Shown here in pieces: positions 9,734-22,100 of a stretch of DNA of 64,000 bases. The position numbers and the translations under genes are program-made. The number at the start of each line of letters is the position of its first letter. Position 1 is the first letter of the stretch. This stretch comes from Brassica napus (lineage: Eukaryota > Streptophyta > Magnoliopsida > Brassicales > Brassicaceae), in contig NC_063437.1 in NCBI RefSeq assembly GCF_020379485.1, positions 13,355,726-13,419,725 on the forward strand. Reading direction: 5' to 3'. The notes under the pieces were generated by a model, which saw only the letters and a program-made list of their open reading frames with translations, did not search any database and was not told the origin of the DNA.

Positions 9734-9996
9734 GGAGGCTCAGCCTACCACATGATCCGAGGAGTCATAGACTACCATAGTGATCATTTTTCAAAGTCCG
9801 AGGAGACATGGTCTACCATTTTGACTTTATTTATTTTAAGGTCCGAGGAGACTTAGTCTACCATTTTTTGACCTTTTTATTCACGGAGGCAAAGCCTACC
9901 ACGTGTTTCTCTGATCGTGAAGGCATAGCCTACCATAACGATCAGTCGGGGAAGGCAGCGCCTATCATCCCGAACGGAGAAGGTCCAGCCTCTCAC
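9734..9996 (-). repeat. Eight two-tier hairpin modules in Copia leader
   Basis: Inner hairpins lie at 9734-9749, 9761-9776, 9802-9817, 9847-9862, 9885-9900, 9919-9934, 9951-9966 and 9979-9994. In plus-strand letters each is GGA-(stem)-3 nt loop-(stem)-ACC. The stem pairs vary together: AGTC/GACT, AGAC/GTCT, AGGC/GCCT. Most modules also have an outer stem of unrelated sequence, for example ATGATC/GATCAT, AAAGTC/GACTTT, AAGGTC/GACCTT, CTGATCGT/ACGATCAG and TCGGG/CCCGA. The array lies between the primer binding site and gag, so it would be part of the genomic RNA leader. Covarying stems argue for a selected RNA structure, perhaps packaging, dimerisation or translation control (inference). Confidence 0.75.
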
Positions 9997-10107
9997 TCCG
10001 AAACAATAATAAAATTTAAATAAATTAAGTGTATTAAAATACATAAATTTAAACATTACCTCGGCTAGTTTAAGAACTTTTAGATTGATAAACTTCAGTT
10101 GGTCAGA

Positions 10108-10124
10108 GCTTCGTGCTGATAACG
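10108..10124 (-). promoter_or_regulatory. Primer binding site of Copia element
   Basis: On the minus strand CGTTATCAGCACGAAG directly follows the end of the 5' LTR (ATTCAACA). This is the position and general type of plant Copia primer binding sites, probably for an initiator-Met tRNA fragment. Confidence 0.6.
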
Positions 10125-12705
10125 TGTTGAATAATAGTAACTGAGATAAAAGGTTTATAAGTATTATTATACTAGGATAAGACCCGCGCCTTGCGCGGGA
10201 TTAAGTTATTCTTTTTATTATATTTTGGAGAATGAAACAATAGTTTGGCTTCATTTGGATTAGGGGTGTTCAATCCGAATATCGGGTTGGTTTCGGTTCG
10301 GTTCGGTTTTTTTCGGTATTTCGGTTAGTAAAATATAATTACTATTCTAAAACCATATTTACTTTGACTTTAGTCTTTCACATACTTTTGAAAGATTTCA
10401 ACTGGACGACTAAATTGATCAGCCAATCTTGTTGCTTTATATCATTAGTATTTATATATATATATATATATATATTATTTAGTTTGAATATTTATTAAAT
10501 AAAAATTCATATGCGTTATATTTTATGATCATTTGTAACTTATTATAACAAAAAAAAATCTATTGATCAAAAAATTTTCAGAGTGAGAATATTCAAATTT
10601 CTAATAATATATAAACGTTTTGAAAAATTCAAAATATAACATATAAGAAAAAATATAATTTTTTTATTATATATTTAATGTGATTTTTTAATATCTTTCA
10701 ATAATATAAAATTAAAAAAAACTAAGATACCAAAATTGTTATCAAATATTTATTATTCATAATAATTAATTTTCATATATACGTTAATCATATTAGGTAA
10801 TTTCGTAGTTTCTAATTAAGGAAAGTGCAAAAACAAATTTGATAGATTATTTATCAATTCGATAGTTAGTTTAATAAAAATATAATGTAAGTTAAGATAG
10901 TTCAACCTATTTTTCTAAGAATAGTATATTTTATATAGTCATTTATTAAATGAGAATTTATAATCATACAGTTCTATGATCATTCATATCATTTTATAAC
11001 TGAATATTTAAATCATCGATAACCAAAATTTTCAATGTGAAATCTTTAATAAGTTTATAATTTATAAATGTTTTTGAAAATTCATTGAAAGTTTCAATAT
11101 TAAAATATTTATGTAATCTTATGGTATATAGTATAATCTATATATATATATATATATATGTGTTTTATTTTTAAATGATATTTTTTACTCATATGGTTTT
11201 AAAATCATGTGTATCTTCTTATAATATTAAATAAAAGTTCATATTAATACAATTTTATGATCATTTGTAACTTATTATGACAAAAAAATAATCTATTGAT
11301 CACAAAATTTTCAGAGTGGGGATCTTCAAATTTCTAATAATTTATAGACGTTTTGAAAAATTCAAAATATAACATATAAGAAAAAATATAAATGTTTTTA
11401 TTATATATTTAATGTGATTTTTAAATATATTTTAATAATATAAAATTAAAAAAAGAACTAAGATACAAAAATTGTTATCAAATATTTATTATTCATAATA
11501 ATTAATTTTCACATATACGTTAATCATATTAGGTAATTTCGTAGCTGTTATTTAAGGAAAGTGCAAAACATTTTTTGGTACGTTATTTATCAATTCGATA
11601 GTTAGTTTTATAAAAAGTGTAATATAAGTTAAGATGGACCAACCTATTTTTCTAAGAATAGTATATTTTGTATAGTTATTTATTAAATAAGAATTTATAA
11701 TCATACGGTTCTGTGATCATTCATATCGTTTTATAACAAAATATTTAAATCATCGATAACAAAATTTTCAATCTGAAATCTTTAATAATTTTATAATTTA
11801 TAAATGTTCTTGAAAATTCATTGAAAGTTTTAATATTAAAATATTTATGTAATCTTATGGTATATAGTGTTTAATCTATATATATATTTATTTATTATTA
11901 AATGATATTTTTTACTCATATGGTTTTAAAATCATATGTATCTTCTTATAATAAAAATGTTAAACAATTGATCATTAATTTTTAACATAATAATTTTAAT
12001 AGTTTTAGTCATTTATTGTCGTTTTAAAAAATTCAAAATATAACATATACGAAAAAATCTAAATTTTATTTTTATAGCTAATTTGATTGTTTAATTTATT
12101 TTTATAATATAAAATTAAACAAAAAATGATGGAGGAGATATAAATTGTTATAAAATCTTTATTATTAAAAGCATTAATTGTCATATATATATTAGTCATT
12201 TATGGTAATTCCGTAGGTTTTATTTAAGGAAAGAAAATAACATATCATATCATTATATCATATAGTTTGACCAACTTATGTATCTAACAACATATAAAAA
12301 TCGAATGTGGACCTACTTATTTTTCAATTGAATGTAATTGACTATCTAATTGAGTGCCACCTATGCATTGGGGCCTCTTTTAATTAATACAAAATTGAGG
12401 TTACATCTTTTCAAATGTTCCTCAATTAATATATAGGGGATATCTTTATTTCTGAGTAATAAAGAGAGAGAGATGGACGTGAGATGTGAGTGAGAGAGAG
12501 AGTTATATGATTGACTTTTTCATTTCATATATCCATAATACAATTGCACATCACACTCCTATTTATAGCATGAGTAAGTCGGTCTTGTTCAGATATTTTA
12601 TAAAAGAAAATATGTGATGTAGACACATGTATAGTGATACTAATCACATACGTTTGATGGAAGTGAGACAAGTGTTTTCATGATGAATAATCATCTTTTG
12701 CAATA
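10125..12705 (-). repeat. 5' LTR of Copia element, split by a Helitron
   Basis: LTR parts are 10125-10171 and 12441-12705, together 312 bases. Apart from 19 extra bases they match the left LTR. The TATA box is the complement of 12560-12567. The interruption separates the two LTR parts by 2269 bases. Confidence 0.92.
10172..12440 (-). mobile_element. Non-autonomous Helitron nested in the Copia LTR
   Basis: On the minus strand it starts TCCCCTATATATTAA at 12440 and ends with a hairpin CCCGCGC-AAG-GCGCGGG followed by TCTTATC and CTAG at 10172. It sits between A and T with no target duplication, the Helitron rule. The other LTR gives the empty site (TTATTATA/TATCTTT), so the borders are exact. 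No helicase or Rep gene is present. Inside, about 10500-11210 and 11220-11950 are diverged tandem copies of about 0.73-0.74 kb. A short region at 10261-10330 resembles the TAGGGGTG/CGGTTCGG repeats seen elsewhere. Confidence 0.92.
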
Positions 12706-12841
12706 AAATTTATATTTTTATTATTAAAATTTTTGATTTTTTGTTTTAGGCATGGCTCAAAACCACCTGGTTGGAATTTATTAATCAGCTTGCGGAGATT
12801 TCGATCGCAGGTGGTGCCGTAGTGGGAATGTTCCCAGAGAG

Positions 12842-15728
12842 TCAATAGGTGAAATAGCCCGAATTTTCCGAGGCAGCTAAATCAGAGTTGGTCCTCGCAA
12901 AAGAAGACGCTTTGGAATGATCTGGGCTGGTGACCCTGGTCCTCCTTGAAATGGGAGGTATATCTCTTACACGCCATTTTTGCATAAAATAAACCGGTAT
13001 ATCTCCCACACGGTTCATCTTTTTAAACCAATGACCGATTGTCTCTACTCCGAGATAGGAAAAGAGAACCATCAAAGACCCACCAGCAATGGAGACAATG
13101 GCCGGAAATAACCATCTTGTTCCACGCAAAAGTGGTATGGTCACCCAAGACGCCGCAACATAAGCAGTTGCCATGAACCCTACAGAAACCCACATCATCC
13201 TGTGGGTGATTACCAGTAATCTCTTCAAGGGTTTCCTCTTGTAAGGTATTATGCTAACGAGAAGAATAACAATGCACAATGAGGTGAAGAGTGCGATATT
13301 GTTGCATATTGCAAAAACCTTAAACGGTGTCGTGTTGCCTACGATGGATTTCCCTCTCCATGGCCCATCATCGTAGACGCCGCCAGGAGGGTTAATCCCA
13401 CCCGCATAAGAAACTGAAGCAATCAGAACTGCCACTATAGCAATCGTATTTCTTGCATTTTGTAATGCTTCTATATGCATCTCACGTTCCAAGCTTCTAC
13501 GATCTCTTTCAACCGCCCCTTTCTTGTTTCGTTTTATATGTGCTATCTTTGATGTGTTCGTTTCGATTAACCTAAGCAACCGTATTACCTCGTTCTCTTT
13601 TAAGCTTTCAGGGATATCTAAAGATTTAACGCCTTCTTGAGATCCTTTATTGTATGGATTAGAGTGCTCACCTTGTTCCTCAATGCTCTGATCAGAATCC
13701 AGCATGGTACCCAACCTCGAGGTTGATAAGGTTGATAATAACTCAAAGTCTTCGGCTTCTTGAGGGAGAAGGTCGAAAGCTGTAAAACCCATATTGTTCT
13801 TACAGTTGATATCTATTATCTTCTTACCAACAATGTATCGTAGCAGCTACAATTTGTTCAATAAGAAATATGTCAGAGCAGACACCATGAATACAAGAAA
13901 TTATATATGAGGCAAATTTGATTTTGTTTTTCATTTTCTTCGGTATAGCTAACATGATAAATAAGGGTTTGACTGGTCTACCGCAGTGCTTGCGTATATA
14001 AGCTGAAACAAGATTTAGTGATTTTTACTTTTATTATAAAACTAGGTTAAGATCCGCGCCTTGCGCGGAATGAATATTATATATAAATTATTTTTAAGTA
14101 TTATATATTTTTACATATTATGAAATAATAAATATATGTTGAATAATTAAAAATTTAGTAACTATTACGTATATAATTAAATTGGTACAAATACTTAAAT
14201 AAATTTTATTAATCCAGACAAACACTTTTTTTCTATTTTATATGGTATAAAATTAAGTTTAAATGATATTAACATAGATATATATAGTACATTTTTAATA
14301 TTGACATCTGTTAAAAATATTTTATACTCATATTATTTTTGATCATTTGTATTTTTTTATAACAAAATTTTTAAATCAATGATAACAATAAAAAAATTGT
14401 GGGATTTTTAATAGTTTTAGTAATTTATAATTTTAAAAACATTCAATGCAAAATTTAAAATCTTAATATTAAGTTGTCACTAATTTCTCAAAATGTTTAT
14501 CAAAAAAATTCAAAACAAATTCGAAATTAAAATACGCATGTATTTTATATGGTATATAATTTATTTTTGAAAAATATTAATATACATATATATAATATTT
14601 ATTAAATGAGATTTCATACTTATGTAATTTCGTAATCATTTGTATCTTGTTATAACATAAATTTTAAACTATGGATCACAAAAAATTCAATATGAGATTT
14701 TTAACAACTTTAGTCATTTATATTCGTTTTTAAAAATTCAAAATATAACATATACGAAAAAATTTAAATTTTTATTATATAGTTAATGTGGCTGTTTAAT
14801 TTATTTTAATAAGTTAAAATTTTTAAAAATGATAGAGAATAAACTAATTTTTATCAAATCTTTATCATTCAAAATCATTAATTGTCATATATACTTTAGC
14901 CAAATTAGGTAATTCCGTGATTTTTATTTAAGGAAACAATGATGAACATTTATGATTAATTTATGGTTAGTTTAATAAAAAGCTTATTATATATTTATAT
15001 AGACCAACATATTTTTCTAAAGATTCTAAGAATGATTGTCGTGATGACATGTGGCTACAAAAATATGTTGTAATGTTTCTCTTTTAATATATAGAGGATT
15101 GACAACGGCATAGAAAACTACTCACCGGAGCACCACAAGACATGGAAACCGCGATATGTAAGACCGTATTGCCATTAACATCTACTTGCCGCATAAGTTT
15201 TTGGTTGTTAATGCTTAGTCTCTCTGCTTTTTATAAATTTAAATTTAAAAAAGGGCTTTTTAGATCACAAAAAATGTTGAGCACAAGAAACTTACATGTT
15301 GATCCACTTGATATGGAAAATTTGAGTTCATCGAGGCTGACAGAATGTGTCTTTTCCGCAAATAATCTGGCAGACTCCGTGGAAATGCTGCGGCAAACTA
15401 AATGGAGGGGTGTTTGGCAGCTGTTGTTCCGTGCGGAACACGTTTCCGATCCAAACTCTAACAACGTCCTAACTGTGTTCACTTCTCCGAGGAGAGCAGC
15501 GAGATGCAACGGTGTGTTTCCGTGTGCGTTGCGGGAAAAGATGAGGGAAGGTTTGAGCTCAATAATCTTGGAGACAAGTTCTCCATGCCCATGCTTCGCA
15601 GCCATGTGCAACACCGTGCTGTTGTCTTGGTCCACGTTTCTCTCTTCCAGCCACGATTCTTTCTCTTCCACCAACCCCAGAAAAGCTGGAATGTCGTTCT
15701 GAATGATCGCTTTGAAGATGGGCTGCAT
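12842..15728 (-). CDS. Ankyrin-repeat PGG-domain membrane protein, shortened
   Basis: The exon model is 15728-15296, 15226-15126 and 13846-12842, in frame, about 512 residues. Exon 1 has ankyrin repeats (STVLHMAAKHGH, GNTPLHLAALLG, QTPLHLVCRS). Exon 2 keeps only the end of a repeat (NGNTVLHIAV). Exon 3 holds a PGG domain (SYAGGINPPGG) with about four membrane helices and a Lys/Arg-rich linker. The family (ACD6-like) includes plasma-membrane defence regulators. Compared with the copy at 37093-37310, most of exon 2 is deleted, leaving a 69-base intron with GT and AG sites. A Helitron occupies intron 2. TTGAC (W-box) cores near 15832, 15918 and 16050 and a TATAAAG at 15801-15807 suit WRKY-regulated expression. 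It may be functional or a recent pseudogene. Confidence 0.8.
14042..15098 (-). mobile_element. Non-autonomous Helitron in ankyrin gene intron
   Basis: On the minus strand it starts TCCTCTATATATTAAAAG at 15098. It ends with the hairpin CCGCGC-AAG-GCGCGG, then ATCTTAAC and CTAG at 14042, between A (14041) and T (15099). It belongs to the same family as the Helitron at 10172-12440. It has no coding capacity. Without it the host intron would be about 222 bases. Confidence 0.88.
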
Positions 15729-16494
15729 CTTTCCTCAAGAACACTTGCTAGCTAAAGCAAAAGTTTAATCAGCGAGGGAGGTCCCGAGTGTGGTTATTCT
15801 CTTTATAGCGACTTAGCATAGACTATAAGAGAGTTGACGCTTACAATAACAAAAATACATAAATTCGAATTGTCATTTAGTTTTGGCTTCTGGTGTGATG
15901 TTGAATCTTCACTTTTCTTGACTTTCTGGCCAATATTTCCAATAGTCATACTTTCAGACTAAAACGCGTTAATATTCAAACGCGTTACTTTCACTGTTTC
16001 TTTTTTCTTTCCTTGTCTTTTCCACGAAAAATAGTTTATCTTCATACATTTTTGACGTGACCGAACTAAAATTGAAATCTTAAGATAACCAAATGATGTT
16101 TACAAGTGAAAAAATATGTTATATTCGATATGACTCAACAATAACATACCAGAGAATCACCAGAGAGTCAGAATAACATTTAGACCAAAAAAAAAAAACC
16201 AGAGAGTCAGAAACCACGTAACAAAAATTCGATCTCTCTCAGAAGATGAGGATGAAAGATTGTGTCTAGGTAGTTACAAAAAAAAATTGTGCTTAGGCGT
16301 TAGAAATTGTGTATAGGTGTTAGAAATTGACATTAGATGAGAGACTCATTAATTTACTGAGCTCAATTTTGGAGACTGATAAATTGCGTTCTTAGGTTTT
16401 AATTTAAAAATGACTATGACATCAGTGAAGATAAAACTGGTCATGTAAAAATGCCCTTTGAAGATATTTTTCTGTAAACGGGTCAAAGTAATGT
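15729..16494 (-). promoter_or_regulatory. Promoter region of the ankyrin gene
   Basis: TATAAAG on the minus strand at 15801-15807, about 75 bases before the ATG. Several TTGAC cores, the core of W-boxes, occur here. About 16041-16130 is nearly repeated at 37884-37975 beside the broken ankyrin copy, which shows that the two loci share ancestry. Confidence 0.5.
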
Positions 16495-17126
16495 TAGGGA
16501 TGGGCATTCGGGTTCGGTTCCGATCAATTCGGGTTTTGAGTTTTCGGGATCAAAGATTTTAGCTCCATTCGGATATTTCTAAATTTCAGTTCTGGTTCGG
16601 TTCGGGTTCGGATAACCCATTAAAATTATTTTTAGAATTTTAAAATTCATTATATACTTTAAATTTCTCAAAATATACAAACAAAATAATATATTACATT
16701 CAAATTTGAATAACATATGTCAAAATACTTAAACTTAACATATAATTTGATTTGGTTTGAATATTTGGATAGATAATCAATAGATATTTCAAATATTTTT
16801 GGTGTTTTGAGTATATTTTTGCTATTTTAGATATTTACTTTTGACTATTTGTATATATATTTTAAGTATTTTTGTCAATTTAAAAATATCTTATATATTT
16901 TAGATGTTTTTAATACACATTAAATCTAAAATATATTTATACATGGAGTATAGAAATCTATTTCGGATACATTCGGGTACCCGGAATACTTCGGTTCGGG
17001 CCAGATTCGGTTCCGGTGCTTTAGATACCAAAATTTTGAACCCGTTCGGATATTTAATCAATTTCGGTTCGGATTCGATACTACTTTTCGGGTCGGGTTC
17101 AGTTCGGATATTTTTACCGAGGCCTA
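16495..17126. mobile_element. hAT-like repeat of the TAGGGATGGGCA type
   Basis: 632 bases starting TAGGGATGGGCATTCGG and ending CCGAGGCCTA, flanked by GTAATGT (16488-16494 and 17127-17133). CGGTTCGG-rich ends surround an AT-rich core. The target duplication of 7-8 bases and the TAGG ends fit hAT. Open frames here are not genes. Confidence 0.6.
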
Positions 17127-18859
17127 GTAATGTAGTATATGGCAACATATATCTTCTAATAGCTGGGTTACAATTTCCGAATACCAAAAAAAACTAATTA
17201 GGAGTATATGTTACAAAAAAAATCTAATTAGGAGTATCAGATTTGTTTAGTTAAACAGACCTTACTGGCGATTATTAGGCTTATTTTGTTAGGCAAAACC
17301 TTGAGTCAGCAATAACCCTCGAACTCGAATTAATGCTACACGAGGAGAATTGCGTATTGACTATTGAATGCCAAACTACCCTTGTCACCTTGTGTATGGA
17401 AACCGTCGGGTGATGATTATTGCATGGGCCATACAAAGAATCATATTGGCTTCTCTTTCCTAGTTATCGCGTTCACATTAACTCTCACGGTGGTAGATTA
17501 CTACGATACCCCTTATGAAATAAAAAGAACATTTAAATATTATTTTTTACTTTTTAAAATTTTCCAAAATAACAATATAAATAAAAAAGAAACATATATA
17601 AAATTTTAAAAATAATTTAAAAACGAAAAATATATGTATATATAATATGATTTCATAAAAAAAAAATCTCACAAAATAGTAATATTCCATTTAAAAGATA
17701 TCTTTAAGTAACAAAAAATTTACATTTGAAGTAATAAAATACATTTTTATCTACATCTTCTTAGATGAAAAAATATATTTGTATATAATGTAATTTCATT
17801 AAGAAAAAAGTTCACACAAATGATCTTGATTTTAGAAAAAGAAATTTTTTTTCTTTTCAAACATAATTTTACACAATACAAATATATATTTTCAAAGTAA
17901 TTGAATTTTTTAAATATATCTATATATTTTCTTAGATGATTACACAAAATAATTAAGTAACATAAACGTATATAGGTTTAATTGACAAAAAATATTTTTT
18001 TATTATTATTATTGAAATATTTTTTAATGTTTTTCATATATTTAGGTTACTATAATATCTTACAATTACGGAAAAATAAATAAATTTTATTTTACTTATA
18101 TAATATAATTTATAAAATACAATCACATTTTTACTGCATATTTTAAGAGATATTGAAAAAACTAAAAATAAATTTTAGCAATAAGCATATTAACAAATGA
18201 ACATATTAGCAACTAATCCAACTTATATCTAAAATCATAGATGTAACTACAATAAGAATGTATAATTTATTAGCAACTAACCCAACTTATATATAAAATC
18301 ATAGATGTAACTACAATAACAATGTATAATTTATTTATTTTGTTTATATAATAATAATTTATTTATTTTATAAATTTAAATTATATGATGGCTTAAAACA
18401 TATTAACAAATGATAAATAAAATATTAACTCATTTTTACAATTTAGATCTTTTGTAAAAATTATATATATGCATGAGACTTTAGAATATTATAATTATAT
18501 TAATTTATGTAATTTGGAATCAGACATTTTAGTTTATTTTTTATTTCATTCTAATCATAATATATATTAAATTATACATAATCTTAATAAATTATACTTA
18601 TGTATTTAAGACAACAACCAACCTAGAATGCAAATAAGAAAATTAATCAAAAAATAATATATTTACAAAAAATAAATATTATAGTTGATTTCAAATAAAT
18701 AGACAAAATCCAACATGTCCAAATGACAACTAAATTGACTGTAAAAACAACAAAACCAATTAGATAAATATTTAATTAAAGTAATATGATATAATTAATT
18801 TAAATTATACATATAAGTTATAAATTAAGTTAAAATTAAAAATAAATATCTATTAATTA
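17127..18859. other. AT-rich intergenic DNA
   Basis: No gene seen. It includes a short direct duplication (about 18200-18260 and 18265-18325) and homopolymer-rich sequence. The motif AACAGACCTTACTGGCGA at 17253 recurs near 37966 by the second ankyrin copy. Confidence 0.4.
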
Positions 18860-19105
18860 CTCCTCCTTTCCTAAAAGATGTTTGTTCTGGGAAAAAAAAT
18901 TGTTTCAAAAAGATACATTTTTTACTTTTTCAATATATGATTTTATGAAAAATTGTAAGTTTCAAAAACATTAATGGTGTTTATTGAATTTTTATTGGCT
19001 AAAAATTATGAAAAAATGTTATTCACAAAAAACAATGTATATTTAATGAATTTTCTTAATAGATATGAAAAGTATAGAATATGCATCTTTTAAAAACAGA
19101 GAGAA
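18860..19105. mobile_element. Stowaway-like MITE
   Basis: 246 bases between TA dinucleotides. The ends are CTCCTCCTTTCCTAAAAGATG on the left and the similar TTCTCTCTGTTTTTAAAAGATG when the right is read in reverse. This matches the common plant CTCCCTCCGTTTC family. Confidence 0.6.
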
Positions 19106-19444
19106 TATTATATTATATTTATTTTATAAATATTTATGTCCGTACATGTGCATGAACACGGAAAAATCACCTAGCAGTCAAATAGTCAATAGTCGTTGAG
19201 TAGAAACTTGCATTAACTTCGAAGTTAGAAGTTGAGTTTCAACGACTTTTAAATACCTCTATCTTCTAAAGGACAGCCCGTCTAAAATCATTATGGGCCC
19301 TCTGCTCAGATTATATTTTCCCAAACTTATAGTTACAAGAACTTTATTCACGACTCCGCGTTTGCGCAGAGATAATGCCCCTAGTAAATCTAAAGCTTTA
19401 GTTAAAAGAAATAAACCCAAAGCTATACGCTAATTACATTAAAT

Positions 19445-19546
19445 ATGAGGAATAATAATTATGGTTTCCGTATTCCAATGGTTGCGGAGGATAAGATAGA
19501 AGTAGAATATGCCCGAGTGGGACAGATAGACAAGTGGGTTAATTAA
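19445..19546 (+). other. Short repeated ORF copy B (33 codons)
   Basis: Begins MRNNNYGFRIPMVAED and has the same length and frame as 2174-2275. About 115 bases around it are shared with that copy. See findings. Confidence 0.35.
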
Positions 19547-20077
19547 AATAATTAGTTTTTTCAGATATTTATCTATACTATTATTTGATAAGTAAATTTG
19601 TTTACTTGTCATGTTTTCTATAATTTTAGTTAATTTGTCCAGTTGTTATTTTTTCATAATTTTATGATAAATCATTAATTTAATTAATATTATTATTTAA
19701 ATTATTATTTTAATATTTAAATATTATCATGATATTAAGATAATTGATAAACATTAACCTATTCTATTGATATACATATTCTATTATTTAAAAAATATTT
19801 AAAAATATAATTATCATGATATTTAAGATATTTAATTAATAAATTGATATTAACAATATCTACTGATAATATCATCATTATTTTTTTCTTATATTTAGTT
19901 GATGATTTTAATGACTAATATTATAGTTAGTTTCTCTGACTTTTATTAGAAATATTAATCAAATACATATTATTAATAAGATTATATATAAATATACTAA
20001 TATATCTGAATTAATCGGTTTCTTTGGTTTATTCGGTTTGATCGCTTAATATACTTAACCATCTATCTATCTATCTA

Positions 20078-20355
20078 TACTATTATTTGCGAAGTAAATT
20101 TTTGAAATCGAGCTCTCACGTTAAAAGTTAGAACGGTTAATATCGTTTATACCCTTAATGAATCAATTATATAAATTAGTCAAAAATAAAAAAAGAATTT
20201 TAAATTTATCTGATTATTATTACTATTATTTGCGAAGTAAATTTTTGGAATCGAGCTCTCATGTTAAAAGTTAGAGCAGTTAATATCGTTTATACCCTTA
20301 ATGAATGAATTATATAAATTAGTCAAAAAAAAAGAATTTTAAATTTATCTGATTA
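20078..20355. repeat. Tandem duplication, period 143
   Basis: Two close copies begin at 20078 and 20221, each with TACTATTATTTGCGAAGTAA and a GAGCTCTCA segment. A weaker third start lies near 19577. CTAT repeats precede them. The sequence resembles Helitron 5' ends (TCTATACTATTA), but no 3' end was assigned. Confidence 0.6.
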
Positions 20356-21169
20356 AATAAGTGATTTAAATTAATAATGGAGTTCTAATCACAAATCTCT
20401 TTGAATCTTCTCTCCAACTCTACTAAAATCCTAGAAAACATTTTGCTGTGAAAATAAGAAAACAAGAAAGCACACTTTGCCTTTAACACTTTGGCAAGCT
20501 ATAAATATTAGGTTAAAACTCATCAGGGTTAATCATGCAAATTGGTGAAGTCTTGGGCTATAAGTCGGCTGGAACCAAACATGCTTATGTGCGCTTCGCT
20601 GTCGATCGATGTCACAAGATGTGCATCGATCGATTATTGTCTCTGAATGTCGACCATTTTCTTGATGGTGAGCTCGGTTGCTCTCTCTAATTATCTCCAA
20701 AATGTTCGAAAATCATCATTTTCTTCCAAATCACTCATGATCCTATAAATATACTAAATAGACTCTAAAACATAATAATTAGTTATTAAAACACTTACAA
20801 ACCATGCCTAAAAGTGAATAAAATCCATGGTCTATCACCGAAGCAATTTTTTTTGTGTGATGTCAAATATATCAATTGTTGAATATATGAAGAGTAAATT
20901 CAATACAAACTGCAATAATTTATTATAGCACATGTTATGTTCTATAAACAGGAAATAATAATTTTAATAAGATGGGATAATATAGTTTTGTTATTGGGAT
21001 TCATAAGTCACATTTTGGTTATGGGATTCATAAGACACGTTTTGATAAGATGATAGTTTAGTCTATATTAAAATATAGTAGGGTCAAGCCCAATGTTTAT
21101 AATTATGTTATCTAATACATGTGTTGGGCTAACTACATAATACAAAACCTACGAAACTGACTAATCTAG
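20356..21169. other. Intergenic DNA, no gene seen
   Basis: AT-rich, no long frame. It contains ATCGATCGAT-type sequence around 20600-20635. Confidence 0.3.
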
Positions 21170-21990
21170 GGGTGGATAAAAAATCCAAATTCAAAAATCC
21201 GGACCGATGAATCCGAATCGAACTGAGCTCAACATAAATATCGAATATAATTTGTTTTATTGTTTTATTTTATTTTAGGTTATGAGTGTTATATAAATCG
21301 AACTCAAATGAATATCCAAAAAACTCAGAAAATTCAAAACAAAATATGTACAAAATCCAAACTTAATCCCAAATATATATATTTATCAAAATACTCTAAG
21401 ATTTCAATAAATACCTAAAATAAGTATATTACATAAATAATTAACTCAGATACTTAGTTTAATATATTTTGGTATTATTTTTTCTTCTATATAGTCGAGT
21501 TTATCGGATTCATGTGTTTTCACTTAGGATTTATAAGATATGATATGTTTATACAAATTTTTAAGTTTTGTTCTCTAATTTCATTATCTAAACTTTTTGA
21601 TTTCATTTGTCAAAATTTAACTAGAAACTACAAGAATCGTGACAATTAAATTTCTTGTTTCAATTTTTTTATATTTTTTTATCGTTATTTCACTGGATCC
21701 TTTTTAGGTTTTGGGTTTAAATAAGTCTAAAAAGTATTTGGGAACCAAAAAACGATTAAAATTTGTTCAATGATCAGTTACGTGTATTCTGAATCCTAAG
21801 ACAACCCAAAATTATATTAGATTTAAAAGGTTCTTAAAAATGTTACTATTCCCAAACCAAACTCGCACCAAACTTTTATAATACCTGAAATAGGGCTGAA
21901 ATTCATAAACCCGAAATTAAACTCGAACCAAAATCTGATTGAACCCAAACCAAAACACGATAGGTTTCCCAAATACCCACCTTAGACGAA
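21170..21990. mobile_element. hAT-like TAGGGGTGG repeat, full copy
   Basis: Starts TAGGGGTGGATAAAAAATCC and ends near CCCACCTTAG, with inverted similarity at the ends. Only its right half (from about 21408) is repeated in the tandem array, so the array border lies inside this element. Confidence 0.4.
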
Positions 21991-22100
21991 TCTATAGAGT
22001 GATTTTTCTTTAAAGATCTGATGTGTCTCGCCCGGTGAAGGAATTGCTGAGATGGCTCATATAAAAACGATATCTTTCTACTATATATATGGATATTTTA

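Larger units (their letters stand above)
4490..12705 (-). mobile_element. Ty1/Copia LTR retrotransposon with nested Helitron
   Basis: Complete element of 8216 bases, or 5947 without the nested Helitron, transcribed on the minus strand. In transcript order: 5' LTR (12705-10125, interrupted by the Helitron), primer binding site next to 10124 (CGTTATCAGCACGA), structured leader, gag (9563-8544), protease/integrase frame (8481-7156), reverse transcriptase/RNase H frame (7140-4930), polypurine tract (complement of 4783-4793), 3' LTR (4782-4490). The order integrase before reverse transcriptase defines Copia. 5-bp target duplications AAATT flank it. By eye the two LTRs show no substitutions, only one 19-base indel, so insertion looks recent. 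One in-frame stop splits pol. Confidence 0.95.

Noticed and set aside
15142..15702. Plus-strand 186-codon frame over ankyrin exon 1
   Set aside because: Antisense to clear ankyrin repeats; no domain recognised.
19141..19175. Possible Helitron 3' end (CCGT...ACGG hairpin then CTAG)
   Set aside because: The hairpin is weak and no matching 5' end with a defined border was found.
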